Assembly (NCBI RefSeq): GCF_910593725.1
Contig: NZ_OU343031.1
Coordinates: forward strand, 620,001 to 684,000
DNA length: 64,000 nt
Direction of reading: 5' to 3'
DNA from: Candidatus Vallotiella hemipterorum
GTDB taxonomy: Bacteria > Pseudomonadota > Gammaproteobacteria > Burkholderiales > Burkholderiaceae
The position numbers were made by a program, and so were the translations under genes. Of the stretch, positions 41,060-52,097 are shown piece by piece (positions within the stretch are counted from its first letter, which is position 1; each line of letters begins with the position of its first letter). Below the pieces are notes generated by a model, which saw only the letters and a program-made list of their open reading frames with translations, ran no database searches and was not told where the DNA came from.

Positions 41060-42334
41060 TCAGTGCTTAGAGTTTAGAGCACGGTAACCGATATCGCGTC
41101 GATACTGCATACCATCGAATTGAATTCTATGAATTGCCTTATAAGCAATTAATCGTGCCTCACATACTGAATCTGCTAATCCAACTACGCATAGTACGCG
41201 TCCGCTCGAGGTAACTAATTTATCATCGACCAGATTAGTACCCGCATGGAATATAACGAGATTTTCAGTCTGTTCTGGAATGTAGTAGATACTATCTCCC
41301 TTTCGAGGCGCGTATGGATACTGATGCGCCGCGAGTACAACACCTACTGCTGTGCGTTGATCCCATTCGGGTTCGATGGCGTCGAGCGTTCCAGCTAGTG
41401 CATGCTCGAGAATACAAGTAAAGTCACCTTTTAACCGCGTCATAATTGACTGCGTTTCAGGGTCGCCCATTCGGCAATTAAACTCTAGTGTCTTCGGGTT
41501 ACCCTGTGCATCAATCATCAATCCAGCATACAGAAAACCGGTATAACAGAGGCCTTCTTGCTCCATAGCACGCACAGTGGGTAAGATAATTTCGCGCATA
41601 ACACGTAAATGCAATTTCGGCGTAATAATAGGTGCTTGCGAGTAAGCACCCATACCACCGGTGTTTGGACCCTGGTCGCCGTCGAGTAGCCGCTTGTGAT
41701 CCTGGCTTGACGCTAGAGCAAGTACGTGCTTTCCATCGACCATCACAATAAAGCTAGCTTCTTCTCCCTGCAGATATTCCTCGATAACTACACGCGCGCC
41801 TGCGCTACCGAGCTTATTATCAGTTAGCATCATCCTAATCGCACAGTGTGCTTCATTAAGCGTTTGAGCAACCACCACGCCTTTGCCGGCTGCGAGTCCA
41901 TCCGCTTTGATCACGAGCGGTGCGCCTTTTTCTTGAACATATGCGTGTGCTAAGTCCGCATCGGAGAACGTTGCGTATTCAGCGGTTGGAATGCCGTAAC
42001 ACTTCATTAGCGTCTTCGCGAAGTCTTTTGAGCTTTCAAGCTGAGCAGCTTCACGGGTCGGCCCAAATATCTTTAGGCTGCGCGAGCGAAATAAGTTAAC
42101 AATACCTGCCGCGAGTGGTGCCTCCGGTCCAACCAAAGTGAAGGCAATCTGCCTCTGCTCAGCAAAGTCAGCTAGCTCATCAAGATTAGTAATGTTAATA
42201 TTATATAAGCGCTCCTGCAACGCAGTGCCGCCATTACCTGGCGCCATATAGACCGCGGTGACCCGTGGCGATTGGGCGAGTTTCCATCCTAGTGCGTGCT
42301 CGCGACCGCCGGAGCCGACGACCAGTATCTTCAT
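41060..42334 (-). CDS. purD: Phosphoribosylamine-glycine ligase
   Basis: Second step of purine synthesis, joining glycine to phosphoribosylamine with ATP. The ATG at 42332-42334 gives 424 residues beginning MKILVVGSGGREHALGW, the family start, with the strong ribosome binding site GGAGGAGGGG just upstream; a longer frame reaching into yebC has no support. The ATP-grasp domain has IKADGLAAGKGVVVA and LQGEEASFIVMVDG; the signature RMGDPETQSIM is near residue 290. It follows yebC by 49 bases. Confidence 0.97.
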   Translation of the reverse strand: MKILVVGSGGREHALGWKLAQSPRVTAVYMAPGNGGTALQERLYNINITNLDELADFAEQRQIAFTLVGPEAPLAAGIVNLFRSRSLKIFGPTREAAQLESSKDFAKTLMKCYGIPTAEYATFSDADLAHAYVQEKGAPLVIKADGLAAGKGVVVAQTLNEAHCAIRMMLTDNKLGSAGARVVIEEYLQGEEASFIVMVDGKHVLALASSQDHKRLLDGDQGPNTGGMGAYSQAPIITPKLHLRVMREIILPTVRAMEQEGLCYTGFLYAGLMIDAQGNPKTLEFNCRMGDPETQSIMTRLKGDFTCILEHALAGTLDAIEPEWDQRTAVGVVLAAHQYPYAPRKGDSIYYIPEQTENLVIFHAGTNLVDDKLVTSSGRVLCVVGLADSVCEARLIAYKAIHRIQFDGMQYRRDIGYRALNSKH

Positions 42335-42383
42335 AGAAATCCCCTCCTCCAAAGAATGAAGAATTTTTTGACTCAGGTTGTAA

Positions 42384-43109
42384 TTAATCCGCGATAGCTG
42401 CGTTCGTGTAAACCTCCTGAACATAATCGAGATTTTTTAGTGCACTAAGCAGTTTTTGAAGCTTCACTGCGTCAGCGCCGATACACTCTATCTCAGTTCG
42501 AGGCTGCATTGTTATTCCAGAAAATTCTGCCTTAAAACCCCTAGACTCAAACGCAGCTTTAACCTGGGCGAAATTATTTGGTGGGCAGACTATTCTGATA
42601 CTGCCATCGTCATGAGTTGTTACGTCATCTGCATCAGCCTCCAATACAGCCTCTATTAGTTTGTTCTCTGGTATACCTGGCAAGAACAGGAACTGGCCAA
42701 TATGGTTAAATAGGAATGCGACTGAACCGTCTGTGCCCAGATTACCTCCGTATCTAGAAAACGTGTGACGTACTTCCGAGACAGTGCGAGTTCGGTTATC
42801 GGTTATTGTATCGACAATAACAGCTACACCGCCGATTCCATATCCTTCATAACGTATTTCTTCATAGTTTACGTTCTCGACGCAACCTACACCGCGCTGG
42901 ATCGCGCGATTAACGTTATTTTTTGGCATGTTAGCATCTGTTGCTTTATCAATCGCTAACCGTAGGCGCGGGTTTAATTCAGCGTTTCCACCACCGAGCC
43001 TCGCCGCAACAGTTATTTCCTTAATTAACCGTGTCCAGACATTACTTCGCCTAGCATCTACCGCGGCTTTCTTATGCTTAATATTAGCCCATTTCGAATG
43101 ACCAGCCAT
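42384..43109 (-). CDS. yebC: YebC/PmpR-family translation or regulatory factor
   Basis: Member of the YebC family, described in other bacteria as a DNA-binding regulator and, more recently, as a factor helping ribosomes over proline-rich stretches (TACO1 relatives). 241 residues, normal length. It begins with the invariant [21 protein letters not shown] and has [23 protein letters not shown] near residues 85-110. It precedes purD on the same strand, the Burkholderia arrangement. Which role it has here cannot be told from the sequence. Confidence 0.95.
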   Translation of the reverse strand: MAGHSKWANIKHKKAAVDARRSNVWTRLIKEITVAARLGGGNAELNPRLRLAIDKATDANMPKNNVNRAIQRGVGCVENVNYEEIRYEGYGIGGVAVIVDTITDNRTRTVSEVRHTFSRYGGNLGTDGSVAFLFNHIGQFLFLPGIPENKLIEAVLEADADDVTTHDDGSIRIVCPPNNFAQVKAAFESRGFKAEFSGITMQPRTEIECIGADAVKLQKLLSALKNLDYVQEVYTNAAIAD

Positions 43110-44430
43110 GATAATTTCTCCGACGGCGTACGCAATGCGCGCATCATTGCTGGAATATCGATATTATGGCGAAAACTGTAGTACGCGAATGTGCATAATA
43201 GTATTTTGCTTCCAGAATAAAAGTGGTATAACTGTATCATACCAACTACACCTGTCAGTGACACGGCTGTAATATAACCTCTAGATATTATTCATAATCC
43301 GAGCCTAGACTTATCTCCAGTTACACCCCTAAATATTGTTTTGGGAGACGCGCCCCAGACGTAGAATCTGTCAGAATTGTATATTAATGCAATTAATATA
43401 ATAAGTAGGTGTACGGTATACGCTCGCTTTCAGCTAGGTTATTTAGCAGATAAATGCGTCGTCTAAATCGATTTACTACTTAGCTCTACACCAATAGAGC
43501 CATGCTTTGAGACGCTCGAGCGGCGAAAATAGGGTTGCCGTAGTAGAGTAGTCTCGCAGTCATGCAGTACTCTATCAATTAAGGTAATATTTACTGCCTG
43601 AAGATATCTGTATACGGGTTACTGGAACGGTAGTCGATGCTAGCTTTGACAATAAGCTACTGCCCAAAAAGATTATAGAATATGCGTGCTCTAGTACGTC
43701 ATATCGACTTTGTTGCCAGGATTTATAGTGTATGCGATAGCAGCATTTTTGAAGATGCCTATTTATGTTTACTAGGGGTGGTAGACCCGGGTAAGTAAGG
43801 ATAAAGCCCATCGGATTTTCGTTATCGCATCAAGAGATAACATCTTAATTTCTTTTGCTGGCCGCTCCTGACGTAGGAATCATATTAGACGGTGTTTAAA
43901 CAGCTTAAATAGCCATGCTACTATAGGACCTCCTGCATTACCGCTACGGTAGCGCTGATATATAGCTATAAGATTTATTTGTCTACATAGGTAAGGCGAA
44001 TAGGGATCTGACACTTGATATTGATGAAGTATCAGATCCCGCCGAATTTCTATGCTGCTAAGTCTACATAGAATACTTTTAACCAAATCTTAATCGTTAA
44101 GTAGTAGATTTTGCTGCCTGCTGGATCTATATAACGAGTTTATTTATCACGAGATGAATTGTTCTCATACTGTAAATTGAAATTTACAAGTGGACACATA
44201 GACCGACGGTATTAAGTAGATCTATCTCATACACATGCAAAAGAATTACATGTAAATAGCTAATCCGGAGGTAATCCTCCTTATATGGTCGTCGTCGCCT
44301 TGCGATAGCCAGGGTAGCTCTAAGGCATATTAGGCTAAATACTTGCTATACCTTCTAGGTATACATATCGAACTGTGTAACGAAAACGCTATAATGCCGT
44401 GAAACTACTTAGTGCTTATTTGATTACTGA
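43110..44430. other. Long gap between yebC and the LOG-family gene, no gene seen
   Basis: 1.32 kb with only short chance frames. It contains an inverted repeat, GGGATCTGA and TCAGATCCC at 44003-44040. The yebC promoter should lie near 43120-43250. Confidence 0.5.
44003..44040. repeat. 9 bp inverted repeat, 20-base spacer
   Basis: GGGATCTGA (44003-44011) pairs with TCAGATCCC (44032-44040); a few further bases of the spacer also pair. In non-coding DNA. Confidence 0.6.
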
Positions 44431-44988
44431 TTACCGATCTGATTGGACATAACGTTGCAGCCTATCAAGCAACTCTTGAGCATCCGACCTTACCTGGAGT
44501 AGACTGATGTAGTCATATCGCATAAATCCTTCATTAGCAGCATGGTGTAACAGTGCTAGCAGTGGATCGTGATAGCCAGAAACATTCAGCAGGCCCAGCG
44601 GCTTTTCGTGATAGCCGAGTTGTGCCCACGTGTAGATCTCGAGTAACTCTTCAAATGTTCCCGTACCACCCGGCAGAGCGACAAAAGCATCGCTCAAATC
44701 AGCCATCATCTTTTTTCGCTCGTGCATGTTTTCTACAACATGCAGCTCAGTTAGGTTACGATAATTAATCTCCTTTTCAAGCAAAAGTTTAGGAATTACT
44801 CCGATCACATAACCATTCGCCTGAAGCACAGCATCTGCAATTTCTCCCATCAATCCGTGCCGCCCTCCACCATAAACTAGCTTCATACCTGCGTGAACAA
44901 GCGCACGACCGAATGCCCGTGCTGCTTGCTGATATTCGTCTCTATAGCCAACAGCTGAGCCGCAATATACGCACACTGAGCTAATCAT
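44431..44988 (-). CDS. LOG-family (TIGR00730) Rossmann-fold protein
   Basis: Likely a nucleoside 5'-monophosphate phosphoribohydrolase: relatives release the base from nucleotides, and plant and fungal members make cytokinins. 185 residues. The family motif PGGTGTFEELLEIYTW is near residue 105, preceded by GGGRHGLMGEIADAVL and the conserved MHERKKMM. ATG start. It is isolated, with long gaps on both sides. In an endosymbiont it could be nucleotide salvage; cytokinin production is conceivable but is not shown by sequence. Confidence 0.88.
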   Translation of the reverse strand: MISSVCVYCGSAVGYRDEYQQAARAFGRALVHAGMKLVYGGGRHGLMGEIADAVLQANGYVIGVIPKLLLEKEINYRNLTELHVVENMHERKKMMADLSDAFVALPGGTGTFEELLEIYTWAQLGYHEKPLGLLNVSGYHDPLLALLHHAANEGFMRYDYISLLQVRSDAQELLDRLQRYVQSDR

Positions 44989-46629
44989 CTAGCCCTTTAG
45001 ATGTTTGTCTCAATCTTAATGCCATCGAACTATATCTTACCCCGCTGTCGTGAAGCAGTAGAAACATTGTTAAATCAGAAAACTAGGTCATCTAATAATT
45101 AATGTGCACTTCTGCTCAAATAGGTCGTATATTAGTAATAATCTGTATTAGTCTAATTCAGATAATCTGTTCTAGATTATCTTTTCTTTGTTATATTTGT
45201 ATAAGTTTGGTAAAAACCAATGTACTGTATATTGCTGCATATAGCAATTTTCTTAAAGCAGGTCTTCAATATTCGATTGCGCGTGAGAAAATTATCTGGA
45301 GCTTGGCGATCGGTATCATTGTGATGTTTAATACATCAAATTTATTCAAGAGTTTTAACGACAGCTCATAGATTTAGCTGTCGAGTGTAGCGGAGCTACG
45401 TATATTTCATTGTATATATTATACATCTCAAAAACTTTAATTATTTAACTTAAATAGATTGATAAGTTCAACTAACCTCTATATAGACAGGCATCAGACG
45501 GTAACAAACCAGTCAGTGGCAGATTGCTGAGTAAGCTAGATATCACTAGGCAGCATTTAGTATTCAGTAATGTAAGTAGTATTAATGTTATATACCTAAA
45601 ATAGGCAGAACCTTCATATCTAATGATCAATAACACGCTGAGACGCACAGCATCTCAGCGTCCAATGCTCAAGTATAAAATCCAGCATCGTGTTCAATAT
45701 AAAACTAGCGAGACAATGACTAGATATTTTAGTGTTGCTCTCGGTGATATAACTTCTGCGAGCTATGGCCATATAGTAGTGAACTAAGGGGGGGCTAAAT
45801 AAATTCTTTGCATAGGTAGAAACTATTAATCTAAACAAAAAGTGCTAGCTGTAGCTGGGCATCACAGACGTAGCAACCGACGCATGGAAGCATAGACGTG
45901 CTCACGCTAACCTAGTTTTTTGTGCTACGCTTACCTGTTGGAGACCCTCTTGGTATGAGACTGTGGCTACGCTTTCTTGATAGGCTATTAGCTAGCCAGC
46001 TTGAGGTTCAATATCAGATAATTTCCGATACGCCCTCCACGCTTTTACGTGGTGCTATCTATACTCAAGTATCTTAGATAACCAATGATTTTCACACTCA
46101 GCATAGCTCGCTATCTAAAACTTGTCGATGACTAGTTTAGTTTTACCTCAAGTGCGGGACTCATAGTGAAATTTTTGCCTTCAGTACTTATAGTTCAGCG
46201 GTGCACAACAATTAATCTTCGATTGGGCTCTCTTAATACATAGCTCTATATTGCCACCTGAAACTCTCTGCCTCCTCGCGGATGGGCAGAGAGTTTCAGG
46301 TGGCAATATCATGGCTGATAGAATTTAGCACGATAGGCAAAGTAGAGGGCTCCCGACCTAGCTGACCCTATTGAGGCTATCCCAACATAATAGAAACGTT
46401 AAAATACCGAGAATTCGGGCAGAAAAGAGCCCCCATAGGAAGCCGGCATTTTTTCTTGATCCTTGTTGCGTGATTCGATAAATGATATCGTCTCGGGACG
46501 ATGTGATTGCCTCAGTGAGGCGACTCTCAAGAACTTGCATTTTCTCTAAAAGGCGCTGCTTAAACCCGAGCCACAAGCCCGGTAGAAAGCCCCCGATCAA
46601 TTTTTTGCCGAAAATTCGAAAGGTGAATA
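44989..46629. other. Long gap upstream of ilvI
   Basis: 1.64 kb between divergent genes. A frame at 45102-45371 is rich in I, L and S like random AT-rich DNA. A minus-strand 96-codon frame (46358-46648) is smoother, with a hydrophobic end, but overlaps the ilvI start and matches no family I know. A 25 bp perfect inverted repeat sits at 46248-46309. The ilvI promoter and any leader should lie at 46310-46620. Confidence 0.45.
46248..46309. repeat. Perfect 25 bp inverted repeat, 12-base loop
   Basis: Bases 46248-46272 (ATATTGCCACCTGAAACTCT and five more) are exactly reverse-complemented at 46285-46309. It is 320 bases upstream of ilvI. Neither side has a U-run. As RNA it would be an exceptionally stable hairpin. 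Confidence 0.88.
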
Positions 46630-48399
46630 ATGAATATGACAAGCGCAAAATGCCTTACGTCAAACATCCCCCCCCTTGCTGCAGCCGAAACGAGCTCAAT
46701 TGGCGCGACCGTATTAATGCGTGCACTTGCTGACGAAAATGTCAGATTTATCTGGGGATATCCAGGCGGTTCAGTACTTTACATATACGATGAACTATAT
46801 AAGCAAGATAAAATTAAACATATTTTAGTGCGTCACGAGCAAGCTGCAGTACACGCCTCGGATGCTTACGCGCGCTCAACCGGTAATGTCGGCGTCTGTT
46901 TAGTGACTTCAGGTCCCGGTGTAACAAACGCTGTGACAGGTATCGCTACCGCGTATATGGATTCGATACCGATGGTAGTGATCAGCGGTCAGGTTCCAAC
47001 AACAGCGATAGGCCAAGACGCTTTCCAGGAGTGCGATGCAGTTGGGATTACGCGGCCATGTGTCAAGCATAATTTCCTCGTGAAAGATGTCCATGAGCTC
47101 GCTTCGATCGTCAAGAAAGCATTCCATATTGCCCGGAGCGGTCGCCCTGGACCGGTGCTAATCGATATTCCAAAGGATATATCTAAAGCGCCGTGTCAAT
47201 ACGAGAAAATTAAGAATATTACACTGCGCTCCTATAGTCCGGTCACGAAAGGTCATTCGGGCCAGATTCGCAAGGCGGTCGCACTACTACTCTCCTCGAA
47301 TCGCCCATATATCTATACTGGTGGTGGCGTTATTCTGGCTGAGGCTTCGCGTGAGTTAAACCAATTTTCAGATTTACTCGGCTATCCGGTAACTAATACT
47401 CTAATGGGTCTCGGAGGCTATCGCGCAACCGATCGTAAATTCCTCGGCATGCTAGGTATGCATGGCACGTACGAGGCTAATATGGCGATGCAACACTGCG
47501 ACACGCTCATCGCGATTGGAGTGCGCTTTGATGATCGCGTTATCGGCGACCCAGTACATTTTGCGAGTACACCGCGCAAGATTATTCATATCGATATCGA
47601 TCCCTCATCAATTTCTAAGCGAGTTAAAGTAGATATCCCAATTGTTGGTGATATAAAAGAAGTGCTTAAGGAATTAATCGAACAGTTACAGATCGCTCCA
47701 CATAGCCCAGATAGCACTGCGCTGAACGTGTGGTGGCAGCAGATTGAGCAATGGCGTGCCCGAAATTGCTTGAAATACAACCGCGATAGCGAAATTATAA
47801 AGCCACAGTACGTTATCGAAAAACTGCATGAGCTGACTGGCGGCGACGCATTTGTGTGCTCGGATGTGGGACAACATCAGATGTGGGCTGCACAGTTCTA
47901 CCGCTTCGATAAGCCGCGCCGCTGGATCAATTCCGGGGGCCTTGGGTCTATGGGCTTCGGTTTGCCAGCTGCGATGGGTGTGAAAATGGCTCATCGTGAC
48001 GACGACGTGATCTGCATTACTGGTGAGGGTTCAATTCAGATGTGCATCCAAGAGCTATCTACATGCAAGCAATATGAGACGCCCATTAAGATTGTATCTC
48101 TGAATAATCGCTATTTGGGTATGGTTCGACAGTGGCAACAACTAGAGTATAACAAGCGCTATTCGCATTCATACATGGATGCACTGCCAGACTTCGTAAA
48201 ACTTGCCGAAGCGTATGGCCATGTTGGTCTTCGTATTGAACGCTCTGTGGACGTTGAGCCTGCATTAAAAGAGGCATTATATCTAAAAGAGCGCACTGTA
48301 TTTCTCGATTTTCAGACCGACCCCACCGAGAATGTCTGGCCTATGGTTCAGGCTGGTAAAGGTATTACTGAAATGCTCTTTAGCGCAGAGGACCTCTGA
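46630..48399 (+). CDS. ilvI: Acetolactate synthase large subunit
   Basis: Thiamine-diphosphate enzyme that makes acetolactate and acetohydroxybutyrate, the first common step to valine, leucine and isoleucine. 589 residues, full length. The catalytic glutamate is in LVRHEQAAVHASDAYAR; the ThDP-binding motif GEGSIQMCIQELSTCKQY ends with the NNRYLGMVRQWQ segment. ATG with AAAGGTG before it. An eight-C run sits at codons 14-16 (46668-46675). It is followed by ilvH (68 bases) and ilvC, the Burkholderia operon. Symbol ilvB is also used for this gene. Confidence 0.97.
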   Translation: MNMTSAKCLTSNIPPLAAAETSSIGATVLMRALADENVRFIWGYPGGSVLYIYDELYKQDKIKHILVRHEQAAVHASDAYARSTGNVGVCLVTSGPGVTNAVTGIATAYMDSIPMVVISGQVPTTAIGQDAFQECDAVGITRPCVKHNFLVKDVHELASIVKKAFHIARSGRPGPVLIDIPKDISKAPCQYEKIKNITLRSYSPVTKGHSGQIRKAVALLLSSNRPYIYTGGGVILAEASRELNQFSDLLGYPVTNTLMGLGGYRATDRKFLGMLGMHGTYEANMAMQHCDTLIAIGVRFDDRVIGDPVHFASTPRKIIHIDIDPSSISKRVKVDIPIVGDIKEVLKELIEQLQIAPHSPDSTALNVWWQQIEQWRARNCLKYNRDSEIIKPQYVIEKLHELTGGDAFVCSDVGQHQMWAAQFYRFDKPRRWINSGGLGSMGFGLPAAMGVKMAHRDDDVICITGEGSIQMCIQELSTCKQYETPIKIVSLNNRYLGMVRQWQQLEYNKRYSHSYMDALPDFVKLAEAYGHVGLRIERSVDVEPALKEALYLKERTVFLDFQTDPTENVWPMVQAGKGITEMLFSAEDL

Positions 48400-48467
48400 C
48401 AAAGCAAGCATCTGCGCCTGGAAAGGCTGTGCTGGATGCGGGGATATCGAAACTGAGAAGATAAACA

Positions 48468-48959
48468 ATGCGATATATTATTTCTGTGCTTCTAGAGAAT
48501 GAACCTGGTGCGTTGTCACGCGTAGTTGGTCTGTTCTCGGCGCGTGGCCATAACATTGAAACCCTAACTGTCGCACCTACCGAAGACCACTCCCTATCTC
48601 GTATGACGATCGTAACAATTGGCTCAGACGAGGTAGTTCAGCAGATTATGAAGCATTTAAACCGTCTAATCGAGGTTACCAAGGTAGTTAATCTCACTGA
48701 AGGAACTCACATCGAGCGGGAACTAATGTTAATAAAAGTGCGGGCGGTTGGCAAGGAAAGGGATGAGATGAAGAGAATGTCGGATATCTTCCGAGGGCAC
48801 ATTATTAATGTGACTGAAAAGACCTATACGATCGAATTAACTGGGGCCAGCGGAAAACTTGATGCGTTTATCTCGGGGATTGATGCTACAGCGATCCTAG
48901 AGACAGTTCGAACCGGCGGATCTTGTATCGGACACGGCGAGCGGATCCTTAAAATTTAA
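48468..48959 (+). CDS. ilvH: Acetolactate synthase small (regulatory) subunit
   Basis: Regulatory partner of IlvI that raises activity and, in relatives, confers feedback inhibition by valine. 163 residues. It begins MRYIISVLLENEPGALSRVVGLFSARGHNIETL, the ACT domain with the glycine-rich turn that binds the effector; the C-terminal half (about 80-163) is the small-subunit C domain. The ACT motif is intact, so feedback control may be kept. ilvC starts 83 bases later. Confidence 0.97.
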   Translation: MRYIISVLLENEPGALSRVVGLFSARGHNIETLTVAPTEDHSLSRMTIVTIGSDEVVQQIMKHLNRLIEVTKVVNLTEGTHIERELMLIKVRAVGKERDEMKRMSDIFRGHIINVTEKTYTIELTGASGKLDAFISGIDATAILETVRTGGSCIGHGERILKI

Positions 48960-48985
48960 CCCACTCTAGTAGTACTAACGAATAA

Positions 48986-50059
<1,074 letters not shown>

Positions 50060-50111
50060 ATATGTGATTGCACCACAAAGGTGATTGCGCGTTTAAGCTA
50101 TCTTTTAAGAT

Positions 50112-50139
50112 ACCGTGCTCGCAATATCGCGGGCACGGT
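50112..50139 (+). terminator. Probable terminator after ilvC
   Basis: ACCGTGCTCGC and GCGGGCACGGT form an 11-pair stem (one G:U) with a 6-base loop, 53 bases past the ilvC stop. The downstream sequence has a CCCCTTTTATC stretch after 14 bases. It separates ilvIHC from psd. Confidence 0.55.
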
Positions 50140-50188
50140 AGGGATCTAATTATACCCCTTTTATCTTCTTGGAACCGGCTCTCCTTAT

Positions 50189-50827
50189 ATGACATATCCT
50201 CACCCGATTATTGCCCGAGAAGGTTGGCCTTTTATCACGCTTGCATTCTTCGTAGCGCTGCTGATGCATGCGTGTGTAGGTTTCAGTTGGGCATGGCCTT
50301 TCTGGTTACTGAGCCTGTTAGTTGTGCAGTTTTTTCGGGATCCACAACGTCCTGTAACGCAGCAGCCCAATGTAGTACTATGCCCAGCTGATGGGCGGAT
50401 TATCCGGATAGAGACTGCCTACGATCCGTACGCGAACCGAGATGCTTTAAAAATAAGCGTGTTTATGAGCGTTTTCAACGTTCATTCGCAGCGCTCCCCA
50501 ATTGACGGTTCAGTAATTAAGATTAAATATTTCCCGGGTACCTACTTGAGGGCAGCAATCGATAAGGCGTCGCTAAAAAATGAGCGTAATGCTATTATTC
50601 TGCAGTCTTTAGACAATCATATTATTACCTCTGTCCAGGTAGCTGGGTGTCTTGCTCGGCGCATCCTTTGCTACGTGCGAACGGGCGAGATGCTCGCCCG
50701 TGGGCAGCGCTATGGATTTATCCGCTTTGGCTCACGTGTAGACATATACTTACCCTTAGACAGTAAGCCGAAAGTGTCGATTGGTGAGAAAGCGCGCGCG
50801 TCAGTGACGATTTTAGCTGAGCTTTAA
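50189..50827 (+). CDS. psd: Phosphatidylserine decarboxylase, short form
   Basis: Makes phosphatidylethanolamine from phosphatidylserine at the inner membrane. 212 residues, typical of the short PSD family. Membrane segment at about residues 15-50; the self-cleavage site is the FGSR in [14 protein letters not shown] near residue 182, where serine becomes the pyruvoyl group. The upstream [15 protein letters not shown] is the family core. ATG start. pssA follows 21 bases later and supplies its substrate, so the pair forms one pathway. Confidence 0.94.
   Translation: MTYPHPIIAREGWPFITLAFFVALLMHACVGFSWAWPFWLLSLLVVQFFRDPQRPVTQQPNVVLCPADGRIIRIETAYDPYANRDALKISVFMSVFNVHSQRSPIDGSVIKIKYFPGTYLRAAIDKASLKNERNAIILQSLDNHIITSVQVAGCLARRILCYVRTGEMLARGQRYGFIRFGSRVDIYLPLDSKPKVSIGEKARASVTILAEL
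50681..50701. repeat. 9 bp perfect inverted repeat inside psd
   Basis: ACGGGCGAG (50681-50689) and CTCGCCCGT (50693-50701) pair around ATG within the coding sequence. GC-rich and similar in style to those in hemW and rsxB. Confidence 0.7.
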
Positions 50828-50848
50828 GCGTCGAGCGAGGAGTGCTTG

Positions 50849-51739
50849 ATGACTGGTTTTAAACCGCGAGTCACCCGTGACATAAGACCTCGACCAACGA
50901 GACTATTCCGGCACAACCGCACAGTACAGGAGCGGATTGCACGACGTAGTCTTCGAGTTGCTCGCCAACAATTATTGCGTAAACGAAGCGTTTACCTTCT
51001 GCCTAACGCATTTACAACTGCTGCATTGTTTTGCGGTTTTTTTGCCGTTGTGCAAGCGATGAACGGGCGATTTGAAATCTCTGCCATCGCAATCTTCGTA
51101 GCTATGGTTTTAGATGGAATGGATGGCCGCGTTGCGCGTATGACACATACACAAAGTGCGTTCGGTGAGCAATTCGATAGCCTGTCTGACATGGTATCTT
51201 TCGGTGTTGCGCCGGCATTAGTGATATACGAGTGGGCTCTTAAAGATCTTGGTCGCTGGGGGTGGCTTGCTGCGTTCATCTACTGTGCTGGTGCTGCTCT
51301 GCGCTTAGCTCGCTTCAATACAAATATCGGCGTAGCGGATAATCGATATTTTCAGGGCCTACCCAGTCCTGCAGCCGCAGCGCTAATAGCTGGTTTTCTA
51401 TGGTTAGCGACCGATAATAGAGTGCCACTGAAACTTAACTACTTACCATGGATTGCATTTTGCTTAACGATCTATGCTGGCATTACTATGGTATCTAATG
51501 CACCTTTCTATAGCGGCAAGGCGCTTGACGTCCGGCATCGTGTGCCTTTTGCAGCGGTACTACTAGTTGTAGTCGTATTTGTGCTGGTCTCCTCTGATCC
51601 ACCGCTAATTCTATTCTGTTTATTTATAATGTATGGTTTGTCCGGATATGTTTTATGGATAAAGCAAGCGATATCGTATAAATTCAATCTGGCTAGGACT
51701 CATAATATAGCTAATCTCAGTGACCATGAGCTTAAGTAA
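50849..51739 (+). CDS. pssA: CDP-diacylglycerol-serine O-phosphatidyltransferase
   Basis: Integral membrane enzyme making phosphatidylserine from CDP-diacylglycerol and serine. The ATG at 50849 is preferred to a TTG one codon earlier because GCGAGGAG lies upstream at the right spacing; this gives 296 residues. A basic N-terminal tail of about 45 residues precedes the membrane domain. The CDP-alcohol phosphotransferase motif DGMDGRVARMTHTQSAFGEQFDSLSD matches D-G-x2-A-R-x8-G-x3-D-x3-D with a relaxed start. Six to eight membrane segments follow. Cotranscribed with psd. Confidence 0.94.
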   Translation: MTGFKPRVTRDIRPRPTRLFRHNRTVQERIARRSLRVARQQLLRKRSVYLLPNAFTTAALFCGFFAVVQAMNGRFEISAIAIFVAMVLDGMDGRVARMTHTQSAFGEQFDSLSDMVSFGVAPALVIYEWALKDLGRWGWLAAFIYCAGAALRLARFNTNIGVADNRYFQGLPSPAAAALIAGFLWLATDNRVPLKLNYLPWIAFCLTIYAGITMVSNAPFYSGKALDVRHRVPFAAVLLVVVVFVLVSSDPPLILFCLFIMYGLSGYVLWIKQAISYKFNLARTHNIANLSDHELK

Positions 51740-52097
51740 ACACAAGCCACCTTACCGACTAGGAATGAGATAAAGCGTACGCATAAGAAATATCTTGTGT
51801 AAAAGAACACATCGCAAACAAGGTAGTAAATAATAAGCAGCTTAAAAATAAGTGGCTGTAGCAGATTAATAAGCGCGATATCGCAGTTAGGTCTCGTTGT
51901 ACTTTAACCTAATTAACGCTATAGTCATTTGATAAATATGGCTGCAAGGCTTCACCATCTCTGCCGGTTAGAGTGTATTTGCTCTGAATCGATCTCGACC
52001 CCCGCTTCGTCTCGCCTATTTGGGTTGGCGTCACCTGCGTTGGTTCCGACAGATAATGTTGTCGCTTACCACCACTAATTCGAGTCCGGAGACTGAC
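51740..52097. other. Leader and promoter region of leuA
   Basis: 358 bases. The last 78 are open in the leuA frame ([11 protein letters not shown]) but are unlike the family N-terminus. No leucine-rich leader peptide or attenuator hairpin is obvious. It probably contains the leuA promoter. Confidence 0.4.

Noticed and set aside
44431-44988. LOG-family gene as evidence for cytokinin-based manipulation of a plant
   Set aside because: The family is widespread in bacteria with general nucleotide roles; nothing else here supports hormone production.
45102-45371. 89-codon hydrophobic frame upstream of ilvI
   Set aside because: Composition like random AT-rich DNA, no ribosome binding site, no family match.
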